From: Pseudorasbora parva
Taxonomy: Eukaryota; Chordata; Actinopteri; Cypriniformes; Gobionidae
DNA length: 64,000 nt
NCBI RefSeq assembly: GCF_024679245.1
Contig: NC_090182.1
Coordinates: 29,715,547 to 29,779,546, forward strand
Reading direction: 5' to 3'
The position numbers and the translations under genes were made by a program. Shown piece by piece: positions 10,446 through 21,376 of this stretch. Below the pieces are notes generated by a model. That model saw nothing but the letters and a program-made list of their open reading frames with translations, was not told where the DNA came from and did no database searches. The stretch's first letter is position 1. Every line of letters starts with the position of its first letter.

Positions 10446-13400
10446 ATTTCAAAAAAATCATAAAAATCTTTCCTTCATAGGTTTGCTCATTCTGTCACTT
10501 GATATTTGTTCAGAGTGACCCTGACTATTACTGTATTTATTTACAAGTCATTTTACTGTATAGTTTTGGAGAAAAGTACAGTCAAACTCAGCAAAAAATC
10601 AAAGTGAATTCAAACACTGTCCAATTTTCAAAAAATCATAAAAATCTTTCCTTCATAGGTTTGCTCATTCTGTTAATGGATATTTGTTCAGAGTGACCCT
10701 GACTATTACTGTATTTATTTACAAGTCATTTTACTGTATAGTTTTTGAGAAAAGTACAGTCAAACTCGCCCCAACAGTCATTTAAGCACTTACAGTCCAA
10801 TATTCAAAAAATCATAAAAATCTTTCCTTCATAGGTTTGCTCATTCTGTCAATTGACATTTGTTCAGAGTGGCCCTGACTATTACTGTATTTATTTACAA
10901 GTCATTTTACTGTATAGTTTTGGAGAAAAGTACAGTCAAACTCGCCCCAACAGTCATTTAAGCACTTACAGTCCAATATTCAAAAAATCATAAAAATCTT
11001 TCCTTCATAGGTTTGCTCATTCTGTCATTTGATATTTGTTCAGAATGACCCTGACTATTACTGTATTTATTTACAAGTCATTTTACTGTATAGTTTTGGA
11101 GAAAAGTACAGTCAAACTCGCCCCAACAGTCATTTAAGCACTTACAGTCCAATTTTCAAAAAATCATAACAATATTTCCTTAATAGGTTTGCTCATTCTA
11201 TCAATGGATATTTGTTCAATGTGACCCTGACTATTACTGTATTTATTTATAAGTCATTTTACTGTATAGTTTTTGAGAAAAGTACAGTCAAACTCGCCCC
11301 AATGGTCATTTAAGCACTTACAGTCCAATATTCAAAAAATCATAAAAATCTTTCCTTCATAGGTTTGCTCATTCTGTCAATTGATATTTGTTCAGAGTGA
11401 CCCTGACTATTACTGTATTTATTTACAAGTCATTTTACTGTATAGTTTTTGAGAAAAGTACAGTCAAACTCGCCCCAATGGTCATTTAAGCACTTACAGT
11501 CCAATATTCAAAAAATCATAAAAATCTTTCCTTCATAGGTTTGCTCATTCTGTCAATGGATATTTGTTCAGAGTGACCCTGACTATTACTGTATTTATTT
11601 ACAAGTCATTTTACTGTATAGTTTTGGAGAAAAGTACAGTCAAACTCAGCAAAAAATCAAAGTGAATTCAAACACTGTCCAATTTTCAAAAAATCATAAA
11701 AAACTTTCCTTCATAGGTTTGCTCATTCTGTCAATGGATATTTGTTCAGAGTGACCCTGACTATTACTGTATTTATTTACAAGTCCTTTTACTGTATAGT
11801 TTTGGAGAAAAGTACAGTCAAACTCGCCCCAACAGTCATTTAAGCACTTACAGTCCAATATTCAAAAAATCATAAAAATCTTTCCTTCATAGGTTTGCTC
11901 ATTCTGTCAGTTTATATGTGTTGAGAGTGACCCTGACTATTACTGTATTTATTTACACATCATTTTACTGTATAGTTTTGGAGAAAAGTACAGTCAAACT
12001 CGCCCCAACAGTCATTTAAGCACTTACAGTCCAATTTTCAAAAATTCATAAAAATCTTTCCTTCATAGGTTTGCTCATTCTGTCAATGGATATTTGTTCA
12101 GAGTGACCCTGACTATTACTGTATTTATTTACAAGTCATTTTACTGTATAGTTTTTGAGAAAAGTACAGTCAAACTCGCCCCAACAGTCATTTAAGCACT
12201 TACAGTCCAATATTCAAAAAATCATAAAAATCTTTCCTTCATAGGTTTGCTCATTCTGTCAATGGATATTTGTTCAGAGTGACCCTGACTATTACTGTAT
12301 TTATTTACAAGTCATTTTACTGTATAGTTTTTGAGAAAAGTACAGTCAAACTCGCCCCAACAGTCATTTAAGCACTTACAGTCCAATATTCAAAAAATCA
12401 TAAAAATCTTTCCTTCATAGGTTTGCTCATTCTGTCAATTGATATTTGTTGAGAGTGACCCTGACTATTACTGTATTTATTTACAAGTCATTTTACTGTA
12501 TTGTTTTTGAGAAAAGTACAGTCAAACTCGCCCCAACAGTCATTTAAGCACTTACAGTCCAATATTCAAAAAATCATAAAAATCTTTCCTTCATAGGTTT
12601 GCTCATTCTGTCACTTGATATTTGTTGAGAGTGACCCTGACTATTACTGTATTTATTTACACGTCATTTTACTGTATAGTTTTGGAGAAAAGTACAGTCA
12701 AACTCGCCCCAACAGTCATTTAAGCACTTACAGTCCAATATTCAAAAAATCATAAAAATCTTTCCTTCATAGGTTTGCTCATTCTGTCACTTGATATTTG
12801 TTGAGAGTGACCCTGACTATTACTGTATTTATTTACACGTCATTTTACTGTATAGTTTTGGAGAAAAGTACAGTCAAACTCGCCCCAACAGTCATTTAAG
12901 CACTTACAGTCCAATATTCAAAAAATCATAAAAATCTTTCCTTCATAGGTTTGCTCATTCTGTCAGTTGATATTTGTTCAGAGTGACCCTGACTATTACT
13001 GTATTTATTTACAAGTCATTTTACTGTATAGTTTTGGAGAAAAGTACAGTCAAACTCAGCAAAAAATCAAAGTGAATTCAAACACTGTACAATTTTCAAA
13101 AAATCATAAAAAACTTTCCTTCATAGTTTTGCTCATTTTGTCAATGGATATTTGTTCAGAGTGACCCTGACTATTACTGTATTTATTTACAAGTCATTTT
13201 ACTGTATAGTTTTTGAGAAAAGTACAGTCAAACTCGCCCCAACAGTCATTTAAGCACTTACAGTCCAATATTCAAAAAATCATAAAAATCTTTCCTTCAT
13301 AGGTTTGCTCATTCTGTCAATTGATATTTGTTCAGAGTGACCCTGACTATTACTGTATTTATTTACAAGTCATTTTACTGTATAGTTTTTGAGAAAAGTA

Positions 13401-14125
13401 CAGTCAAACTCACCCCAATGGTCATTTAAGCACTTACAGTCCAATATTCAAAAAATCATAAAAATCTTTCCTTCATAGGTTTGCTCATTCTGTCACTTGA
13501 TATTTGTTGAGAGTGACCCTGACTATTACTGTATTTATTTACACGTCATTTTACTGTATAGTTTTGGAGAAAAGTACAGTCAAACTCAGCAAAAAATCAA
13601 AGTGAATTCAAACACTGTCCAATTTTCAAAAAATCATAAAAAACTTTCCTTCATAGGTTTGCTCATTCTGTCAATGGATATTTGTTCAGAGTGACCCTGA
13701 CTATTACTGTATTTATTTACAAGTCATTTTACTGTATAGTTTTGGAGAAAAGTACAGTCAAACTCGCCCCAACAGTCATTTAAGCACTTACAGTCCAATA
13801 TTCAAAAAATCATAAAAATCTTTCCTTCATAGGTTTGCTCATTCTGTCAGTTTATATGTGTTGAGAGTGACCCTGACTATTACTGTATTTATTTACACAT
13901 CATTTTACTGTATAGTTTTGGAGAAAAGTACAGTCAAACTCGCCCCAACAGTCATTTAAGCACTTACAGTCCAATTTTCAAAAATTCATAAAAATCTTTC
14001 CGTCATAGGTTTGCTCATTCTGTCAGTTGATATTTGTTCAGAGTGAACTTGACTATTACTGTATTTATTTACAAGTCATTTTACTGTATAGTTTTGGAGA
14101 AAAGTACAGTCAAACTCAGCAAAAG
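10446..14125 (+). repeat. left satellite array, ~177-bp unit, about 21 copies
   Basis: Landmarks such as cttccttcataggtttgctc recur every 176-178 bp. Units fall into two subtypes by the segment after cagtcaaactc: a common one (gccccaacagtcatttaagc) and a rarer one (agcaaaaaatcaaagtgaat), for example near 10590, 11645, 13055 and 13590. A distinctive unit with gtcagtttatatgtgttgag at 11907 recurs at 13847, about 11 units away, indicating higher-order amplification. Rarer-subtype units produce identical-looking 65-residue frames, which are by-products of the repeat and not genes. Confidence 0.95.
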
Positions 14126-15885
14126 TTGTTCAGTGAAAATAGTGACATTCAGTGACATTGTTCAGTGAAAATAGATATGTGTAACAGGGACATTGAACTG
14201 TTAGTCGTTAGCATGAGGCCATACTATCTGCCATGGGAGTTTACCCATGTTATGGTGTTAGCTGCATATGTGCCACCCTCTGCTAAACCGGATACTGCAT
14301 GTGATACACTGTTCTCAGCTATTAGTACCCTGCAGACACAGCACCCACAGGCTCTCTTCCTCATCTCTGGGGACTTCAACCATGCACCCCCCTCTGTGTT
14401 GCCAACATTTACTCAGTATGTCAGTTGTCCCACTAGAAACAATAAAACATTGGACTTATTTTATGCCAACTCCAAGGAGGCATACTCCTCATCCGCTCTC
14501 CCTCCTCTTGGCAGAGCTGACCCCAACATGGTCCATCTACAGCCTGTGTATAAACCTGTAGTGCATAGGCAGCCTGTGGAGCACTGTGTGGTGAGGAGGT
14601 GGACTACTGAGAGTGAGGAGGCTCTAAGGGACTGCTTCAACACCACTGTGTGGACTGAGCTCTGTGACCCACATGGAGAGGATATTAATGTGATCACAGA
14701 CACTATAACAGACTATATTAATTTTTGTTTTGAAAATACTGTGCGCTCCAAAACGGTACGGTGCTTTGGAAATAACAAGCCGTGGATGACCTTTAACATC
14801 AAAGCTCTACTAAAGGAGAAGAAGAGAGCTTTTAGGTCAGGGAATAGGGAGGAGCTTAGGGCTGTACAGAAGGAGTTGAGACGGAAGATCAGGGAGGGTA
14901 AGGCCAGCTATAAGAGGAAGATGGAGGAGCAGCTGCAGCAGCAGAACATCAGGGGTGTGGGGAGGAGCTTAAAGACCATTTCGGGCTTCAAAGCACACCA
15001 CTCACAGGCTGTGGGTGACTTGCAATGGGTTAACGATTTGAACCAATATTTTAACCGTTTTGACCAGTCACTCCCTCCTCCTCCCCCGCAGCTGTTCCAT
15101 ACCTTGTCACCGGGACAATGCCACACACCCCCAGCCTTTTACAGCTCTGGCCCTACACACCTCAACACCTCCTCACTGTCCCATGGAATCAGCCACCCTC
15201 TCAGCGCACACCTAACTTTTACATCGGTCCAGGTGAGAAAAGAGCTGAGAAGAATTAAAGCACGGAAAGCAGCTGGACCAGATGGCATCAGCTCCAGGCT
15301 GCTGAAATCCTGTGCAGATGAACTATGTGGGATTATTGGGCATGTCTTCAATCTGAGCCTCAAGTTGAGGGTTGTGCCACAGTTATGGAAGACCTCCTGT
15401 GTAGTACCAGTGCCAAAGACACCACACGCTAGGGACTTCAGCAGCTTCAGGCCGGTGGCTCTCACGTCACATCTGATGAAAACATCGGAGAGACTGGTGC
15501 TGGCTCACCTCCGTTCAGAAGTGAGCTCAGCAATGGACCCACTGCAGTTTGCCTACCGGCCCGAGATTGGAGTGGAGGACGCTGTTATCTTTCTATTACA
15601 TCGTGCTCTTAGTCACCTGGAGAAGCCCGGCAACGCTGTGAGAATTCTATTCTTTGACTTCTCCAGCGCATTCAACACCATTCAGCCGGTGTTTTTGAGG
15701 GACAAGCTAGTGCAGACTGGTGTGGATTTGCATCTGGCTGAGTGGATCCTGGACTACCTGACAAACCGGATTCAGTTTGTGAGGGCCGGGGGCTGTGTGT
15801 CTGATCAGGTGACCTGTAGTGTGGGTGTCCCTCAGGGCACGGTACTTGCACCCTTCCTCTTCACCCTCTACACTGCAGATTTCCG
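14126..15885 (+). pseudogene. LINE ORF2 fragment (endonuclease end, linker, reverse transcriptase start)
   Basis: One open frame from 14165 runs into the RT domain. It contains ISGDFNHAPP (end of the apurinic-type endonuclease), NNKPWMTFNIKALLKEKKRA (linker typical of fish Rex1/CR1/L2-group LINEs), KAAGPDGISSRLLK, FRPVALTSHLMKTSERLVL, FDFSSAFNTIQP (first RT catalytic Asp region) and GVPQGTVLAPFLFTLYTAD. It stops abruptly at FRYNS, just before the expected catalytic DD box, where the DIRS sequence starts. The 5' part of the endonuclease is also missing. The first ~40 bases after the satellite are repetitive cagtga-rich sequence. Confidence 0.85.
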
Positions 15886-16093
15886 ATATAATAGCCTCTG
15901 ATGCATGTATGTCAACTCAGCCAATGGCAAACGTGAACGTCACGGGCGGGTGACGTCACGACCAGTAAAGGATAAATATACCTCCGATCCGATCAGACCT
16001 CAGCTTTTTTGCCTCAGCTAAGCGATCTATGTGAAAACTGTCTGTCTATTTATTGTTGTCTGTCTAAAACACAATATTCGAAACAGTTGAAAA

Positions 16094-16802
16094 ATGGCGA
16101 CTGCTTCAGTATTCAAACAGTGTACTCCTCCGTGTCCCCATTTCCTTACGGGTGGAGATACACATGATTTATGTGTGATGTGTTTGGGAGTAGAGCATGC
16201 TCTGTCAGCCTTCGAGGGGTCTGACTGCGAGCATTGTGAGAGGCTGCTGCTTCGCACGCTCCGCTCCCGCCTGTCACTCTTCGAGAAGGGTGATCAGGCT
16301 CGCGTTCCCTCTGGTTCTGGACCTGCTGCAAGGACATCATGGGGATCGCAGATGGATCTCACGGAGGGGTTTGAGACGGGCGCGAGCGCTCTTTCTCTGC
16401 CTTCACCCGCGAGATCTGTCGCTCAATCACTGGTGTCGGGAGCCCGCGCTGCGGCTTCTTCCGCCCAGAGTGAGAGCCCGTCGTTTCAATACTCCAGCTC
16501 TGAGGAGGTAGATGTGTTGAGCGTCGGATTAGGGGAAGATGATTCGCCATCTCTTTCCCCAGCACACGAAGAGCTGGTGGAGGTGATTACTTGCGCTGTG
16601 GCGAAGTAAATATTGATTGGCCAGCCGAGAAACAAGGCGCTCGTCCAAAAAGCAAGTTAGACGAGCGCTTTTTGTCATCAAATGTGTCACCTTCACCACG
16701 GGGCCTTCCTTTCTTTCCTGATTTACACAGTGAGCTGTGTAGATTATGGAATAAACCATATTCATCACGTCTTTTCAGCCCTCAAGTAAAACATATAGTA
16801 AT
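16094..16802 (+). pseudogene. DIRS gag-like ORF, frameshifted
   Basis: Translation starts MATASVFKQCTPPCPHFLTG with a cysteine-rich motif (CVMCLGVEHA, CEHCERLLLRTLRSRLSLF) typical of fish DIRS gag proteins, followed by a Ser-rich acidic region. At about 16607 the frame shifts by one base. The adjacent frame continues VNIDWPAEKQGARPKSKLDE and RLWNKPYSSRLFSPQ, a conserved DIRS gag block. The rest of gag is missing. Confidence 0.8.
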
Positions 16803-16899
16803 ATAAGGGGGCTGAAAGAATATGGTTATGGGGGGATGCCCTTAAGTGGATCAGACGCTTACTAGTTATCTGTCTCCTGCTTCAGCATCGTCCTTGAAG

Positions 16900-18110
16900 G
16901 ACCACACGCTCCCCATACCAGTTTTGCTATTGCTGGGGATTTTAACATTCACATAGAAAATATTGAATCCAGTACAACAAAAGAGCTCACGACTGTTCTT
17001 AACACTTTTGATTTGACACAGCATGTAAATGGACCCACACACAATCATGGACACACTCTAGATTTACTTATCAGTGAGGGTCTAAACATTTCATCAATTG
17101 TTATTAAGGATGTGGCACTGTCTGATCTTTTCTGTATTTTCTTTGATATATCAATCTCTCCTGCTATTGAAGCTAGATCTGTCTCTGTCAAAAAGAGATG
17201 CTTAAATGAGAACACTAATGTGCTGTTTATGAAGGCTTTATCTCTAACACCAAGCATATCTGCAGACTCTGTTGATTTTCTCCTTGACTCCTTTAACTCA
17301 AAAGTAAAGAGTGTAATTGATGATATTGCTCCTCTAAAAGTCAGGAAAAAGAGTACCAAACAAAAATCACCTTGGAGAAACTCAACAGCAATACAAATAA
17401 TGAAAAGACAATGCAGAAAATCTGAACGCATGTGGCGGAAGACAAAACTTGTAGTCCATTATAACATCTATAAAGACACCCTTCATGCTTTCAATGTTGA
17501 ACTACGCAAAGCTAGACAGACCTTCTTCTCAAATATTATAAACAGAAACATAAACAACACGCGCATTCTTTTTGCTACTGTCGAGAGACTTACAACCCCC
17601 CCGAGTCACACTCCTAGTGGAATGCTCTCAGACAGTAAATGCAGTGAATTTGCTTCCTACTTCTACGAGAAAATCAATAATATCAAAAAGGCGATCAGCA
17701 CATCCTCTAGTTGCTCTGGGGTCAGACAGATCATACCAAACCCTCGGAAAATTACCATGTCAGATTTCGAAGCTATTGACTGCAAAATTTTAGAAGACAC
17801 AGTACAGCATCTTAAAACATCAACCTGTGCCCTAGACACACTCCCCACTTCTTTTTTCAAGTGTGTTTAACTGTTTAGAAGCAGATCTCCTAAAAAAGAC
17901 AAAAGACAAAACCGAAATCACTACATTTGGAAACAAAGATGAAATTCTCAAGGTGAACGCATATATTGAGGCTAAAAGCGTGATAACAAAAATCAAGTCA
18001 GGAATCTTGGAGTGATTTTGGAGTCAGACCTGAGTTTCAGTAATCATGTCAAAGCAATAACTAAATCAGCTTACTATCATCTAAAAAATATTGCAAGAAT
18101 TAGATGTTTT
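16900..18110 (+). pseudogene. second LINE fragment, RT core deleted, embedded in the DIRS element
   Basis: The endonuclease end reads AIAGDFNIHIENIE, GPTHNHGHTLDLLISEGLNI. The linker includes KSPWRNSTAIQIMKRQCRKSERMWRKTK. Near 17870 the sequence jumps to a post-RT segment, NLGVILESDLSFSNHVKAIT then SAYYHLKNIARIRCFVSRQD, so the catalytic RT centre is gone. These motifs fit an L2/Rex1-like fish LINE different from the one at 14.1 kb. DIRS sequence resumes right after SRQD. Confidence 0.8.
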
Positions 18111-20040
18111 GTCTCCAGGCAAGACTTGGCCCCGCTCAGGCTGCAGGGCATACACATTCAGAACTATATAGACGACTGGCTGATTCTGGCACAGTTGCAG
18201 GAGATGGCGGTTCGGCATCAAGATGTCGTCCTCACGCATATTCAAAAGTTGGGGTTGAGGCTGAACGCGAAGAAGAGTGTGCTTTCTCCAGTACAGAGGA
18301 CCACTTTTCTAGGCGTGGTTTGGGATTCTGTAGCAATGTGGGCAGTGCTTTCACCCACGTGCATCGCTGCGATTCTGTCAGCTGTAAAGAGAGTAAAACT
18401 AGGCCAGTCATTCACTGTCAAGCAGTTTCAAAAGTTGCTGGGGTTAATGGCAGTGGCGTCCAACGTGATTCCTTTTGGTCTGCTGTACATGAGGCCCTTA
18501 CCGTGGTGGCTCAGGACCAGAGGGTTTTCCCCGAGGGGGAACCCTTTTCGTATGATCAAGATCATGGGGTGGTGTCTCCGTGCCTTGGTCATATGGAAGG
18601 AAGCCTGGTTCTGTAGAAGAAATTCATTTTTATTAGGCCTTAGTAGGCCTCACCAGGCCTTAGTTGCAGTATAAGCTGGCCTCAGCTGGGCACCAAGAAA
18701 CCATGGTCTGCCGCTTGTAAGAAACATCAAAGTGTGAGAAACAGGAGTTGTTACATTAGTTGCAAGGGAGAATGGGTGAGAAGCGGAAACTGTCATGTAC
18801 TGGGAAGGCGGGGAAGGCCCACAGACAAATATGATACATTGTATTTATATAATTGTGGAAAAACCATGAGTTGACTGTAAAAAGAATGGTGCCCAATGGA
18901 TGAGAAAGAGAAACTAGTGGCAGTCGGCCACCATTACAAAAAAGACTAGATAAGTTTATGAATAGAACAACTGTAGCAAAAGTGTAGGGAGTAAAGGCAC
19001 CTCCCATGAAATCTTGAGCTAGAACTGTATAAAAGTGTGAGCTGAGGATGAGATGGTCAGATGTTCAGCTGGCATCTCACTTTGTTGTTCATACAATAAA
19101 GTTAATTTCTTCTGAGACCTGGAACTTCGACTCTGAGAGATTTTTCTTTAAAGAGTTAGAGACAAGTTAGAACTTAGAATTTGCCACGACAGTTCCTGTC
19201 CCAGGGTCCGGTGTTGGGGCACAATGTCATCGAGTCACCCTGACGACAGATGCCTCTCTCACGGGCTGGGGACCGGTAATGGAAGTCCACTCAGTCCACT
19301 GGGGACCATCATCTTTCGTGGCACATCAACTGCCTGGAGATGATGGCAGTCTTCAATGCGTTGAAGTTCTTCCTCCCGGACCTGAGGGGCCATCATGTGT
19401 TGATCCGTACAGACAACACATCGGTGGTTTCCTTTGTAAATTGTCAGGGGGGTCTGCGTTCGCGCCCACTGTGCAAGCTGGCGCACCAGATCCTCCTGTG
19501 GTCTCTGGGGAAGTTACGCTCCTTGAGAGCTGTCTTAATCCCGGGGGGCCCAGAATATAGGAGCGGTCATCCTGTCAAGACAGGGGCTGAGGCCAGGGGA
19601 ATGGAGACTTCACCCCGAGGTGGTGAAGCTCATTTGGGAAATTTATGGCCAGGCGGAGGTGGATCTGTTTGCGTCTCAGAATACGACGCACTGTCCACTC
19701 TGGTTCTCTTCGACACATCCAGCTCCTCTGGGACTGGATGCCATGGTGCAGACGTGGCCAAGGCGGCGTCTGTACGCATTTCCCCCAGTTGTTCTGCTCC
19801 AGGGAGTTCTGGAGAAAGTTCGCCGGGAGGGGATAAGTCTACTGCTAGAAGCTCCTTACTGGCCGAGCCGGATTTGGTTCTCGAACCTCGTAAAACTGCT
19901 CGATGGCTCACCATGGAAGATTCCCATCAGGAGGAATCTTCCATCTCAGACGGAGGGCTCAATATTTCACCCCCGCCCAGAAATGTGGAACCTGTGGGTT
20001 TGGCCACTGGTCTCTCTACCAAGGTAGTGGAGACCATTCT
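18111..20040 (+). pseudogene. DIRS reverse transcriptase / RNase H relic, split by a solo LTR
   Basis: The RT part has NYIDDWLILAQ (YxDD-type catalytic box), then LNAKKSVLSPVQRTTFLGVV. The thumb region continues to EAWF, where the LTR interrupts (18612-19191). After the LTR the frame resumes LSQGPVLGHN, then after a one-base shift VTLTTDASLTGWG (RNase H Asp), MMAVFNALKFFLPD and VLIRTDNTSVVSFVNCQGG. Another shift leads to EVDLFASQNTTHCPLWFSST, a block typical of DIRS polyproteins. Several frame changes make it inactive. Confidence 0.82.
18612..19191 (+). mobile_element. solo LTR of an LTR retroelement (580 bp)
   Basis: It begins TG and ends CA and is flanked by the 4-bp direct repeat gttc (18608-18611, 19192-19195). 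Inside are a TATA-like tataaaag near 19030 and an AATAAA signal near 19096 followed by a short R/U5-like end, the normal layout of an LTR. No internal coding region is present, so it is a recombination scar. A 4-bp duplication is consistent with an ERV-type integrase. Confidence 0.85.
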
Positions 20041-20072
20041 TAGCTCCAGAGCTCCATCCATGAGGAGACTAT

Positions 20073-21002
20073 ATGCCCTGGAGGTTGTTCACTTCTTGGT
20101 GTCAAGAACGACAGTTAGATCCAGTCAACTGCCTTGTCCGTTATGTGCTAGAATTTCTACAAGTTTGTTTCTCTTCCAGGTTAACCCCTTCTACACTAAA
20201 TGTGTATATATCAGCTATTTCAGCTTACCATGCCCTTGTGGATGGTATCACTGTGGGGAGGAACCCGTTGGTAACTCGTTTCCTTCGTGGCACTAAGAGG
20301 CTGAGGCCTGCAGTGCGCACTAGAGTTCCTACTTGGGATTTGGCTATAGTGTTGGAAGGTTTATCTGCGGCTCCGTTTGAGCCACTTGACATTATCTCAG
20401 AAAGGTTTCTGACTCTGAAAACCATCTTCCTTCTTGCCATCTCTTCTGTTAAGAGAGTAGGAGACCTTCAGACCTTATCAATATCCCCTTCGTGCTTGGA
20501 GTTTGCACCAGGGATGGTTAAAGCTTTCCTTTACCCTAGATTAGGGTATGTTCCGAAGGTGTTAACCAATGTTCCACGGCCTATAGTGCTGCAAGCTCTC
20601 TGTCCTCCTCCATTTGTTAATTCAGACCAGGAAAGCTTGAACCTTGTATGTCCAGTGTGAGCACTGGATGCTTATGTCCACAGAGCTGCCCTGTGGAGGA
20701 AAGCAGATCAATTGTTTGTTTGTTTTGGACCTCATAACAGGGGTCTCCCTGCGTCCAAACATACAATGAGCAAGTGGATAGTAGAGGCTATCTCACTGGC
20801 TTATGGGTCTTTTGATCAGCAGTGTCCATTAGCTGTCAGAGCCCACTCTACTAGGAGTATGGCGGCCTCTAAGGCCTTGGTATCAGGGGTTTCCCTCAAA
20901 GAAGTCTGCGACGCGGCTGGTTGGTCCTCGCCTCTCGCGTTTGTGAGATACTATGATCTTGACCTGGAGTGTGCTCCAGGTTCTTCAGTGCTCCTGTCTT
21001 GA
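20073..21002 (+). pseudogene. DIRS tyrosine recombinase, one premature stop
   Basis: One frame spans the whole domain: an N-terminal SAM-like part (RLTPSTLNVYISAISAYHAL), the catalytic region with SVKRVGDLQTLS (first Arg), RAHSTRSMAASKAL (His-x-x-Arg) and AGWSSPLAFVRYYDLD (nucleophile Tyr). The only break seen is TGA at 20658-20660 where relatives would have Arg (CGA), a CpG decay change. It is otherwise well preserved compared with the RT part upstream. Confidence 0.85.
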
Positions 21003-21376
21003 ATGTGCCACAGTTTCACACGACAGGCATTTGGTATTATGGCGTTTTGGTATTTCGTTCCCTAAGCTGTCCCTAGTGGACGCAGTGTGAAGTTCCCTCG
21101 AAAGGGAACGTCTCAGGTTATAACTATAACCATAGTTCCCTTAGAAGGGAACGAAACACTGCGTCCCTTTGCCATACTCCCTGCATCCCTGTGATCCCTT
21201 GCTTCGGCAGTTTTGCTGAGGCCTGATCGGATCAGAGGTATATTTATCCTTTCCGTGTCGTGACGTTCACGTTTGCCATTGGCTGAGTTGACATACATGC
21301 ATCAGATGCTATAACGCTGGGAGCGTTCCCAAAGCTGTCCCTAGTGGACGCAGTGTTATAGTTATAACCTGAGACG
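21003..21376. repeat. DIRS internal complementary region and right inverted terminal repeat
   Basis: A block with ctgtccctagtggacgcagt occurs at about 21070 and again near 21336, and its inverse lies near 21155. The 21190-21312 part is the inverse of the element's left end. This arrangement is known from DIRS elements, where such segments help rebuild full-length copies. Confidence 0.7.

Larger units (their letters stand above)
15886..21376 (+). mobile_element. DIRS-type tyrosine-recombinase retrotransposon, decayed and internally rearranged
   Basis: Inverted (not direct) terminal repeats match between 15886-16010 and 21190-21312, sharing catctgatgcatgtatgtca (one mismatch on the left) and ccaatggcaaacgtgaacgt. 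Genes in order: gag-like ORF, RT/RNase H and a tyrosine recombinase, which together define DIRS elements. A LINE fragment replaces the end of gag and the first part of RT, and a solo LTR splits RT. A duplicated stretch around 21060-21170 resembles the internal complementary region used in DIRS circular replication. The outer ~60 bases of the right repeat have no left counterpart. Confidence 0.85.

Noticed and set aside
10499..13694. Three near-identical 65-residue ORFs (MIFVxSDPDYYCIYL...) in the left array, with counterparts on the minus strand at 21797-22521
   Set aside because: They arise wherever the rarer 177-bp unit subtype follows another unit. They start without a true coding context and vary as DNA repeats, so they are by-products of the satellite.
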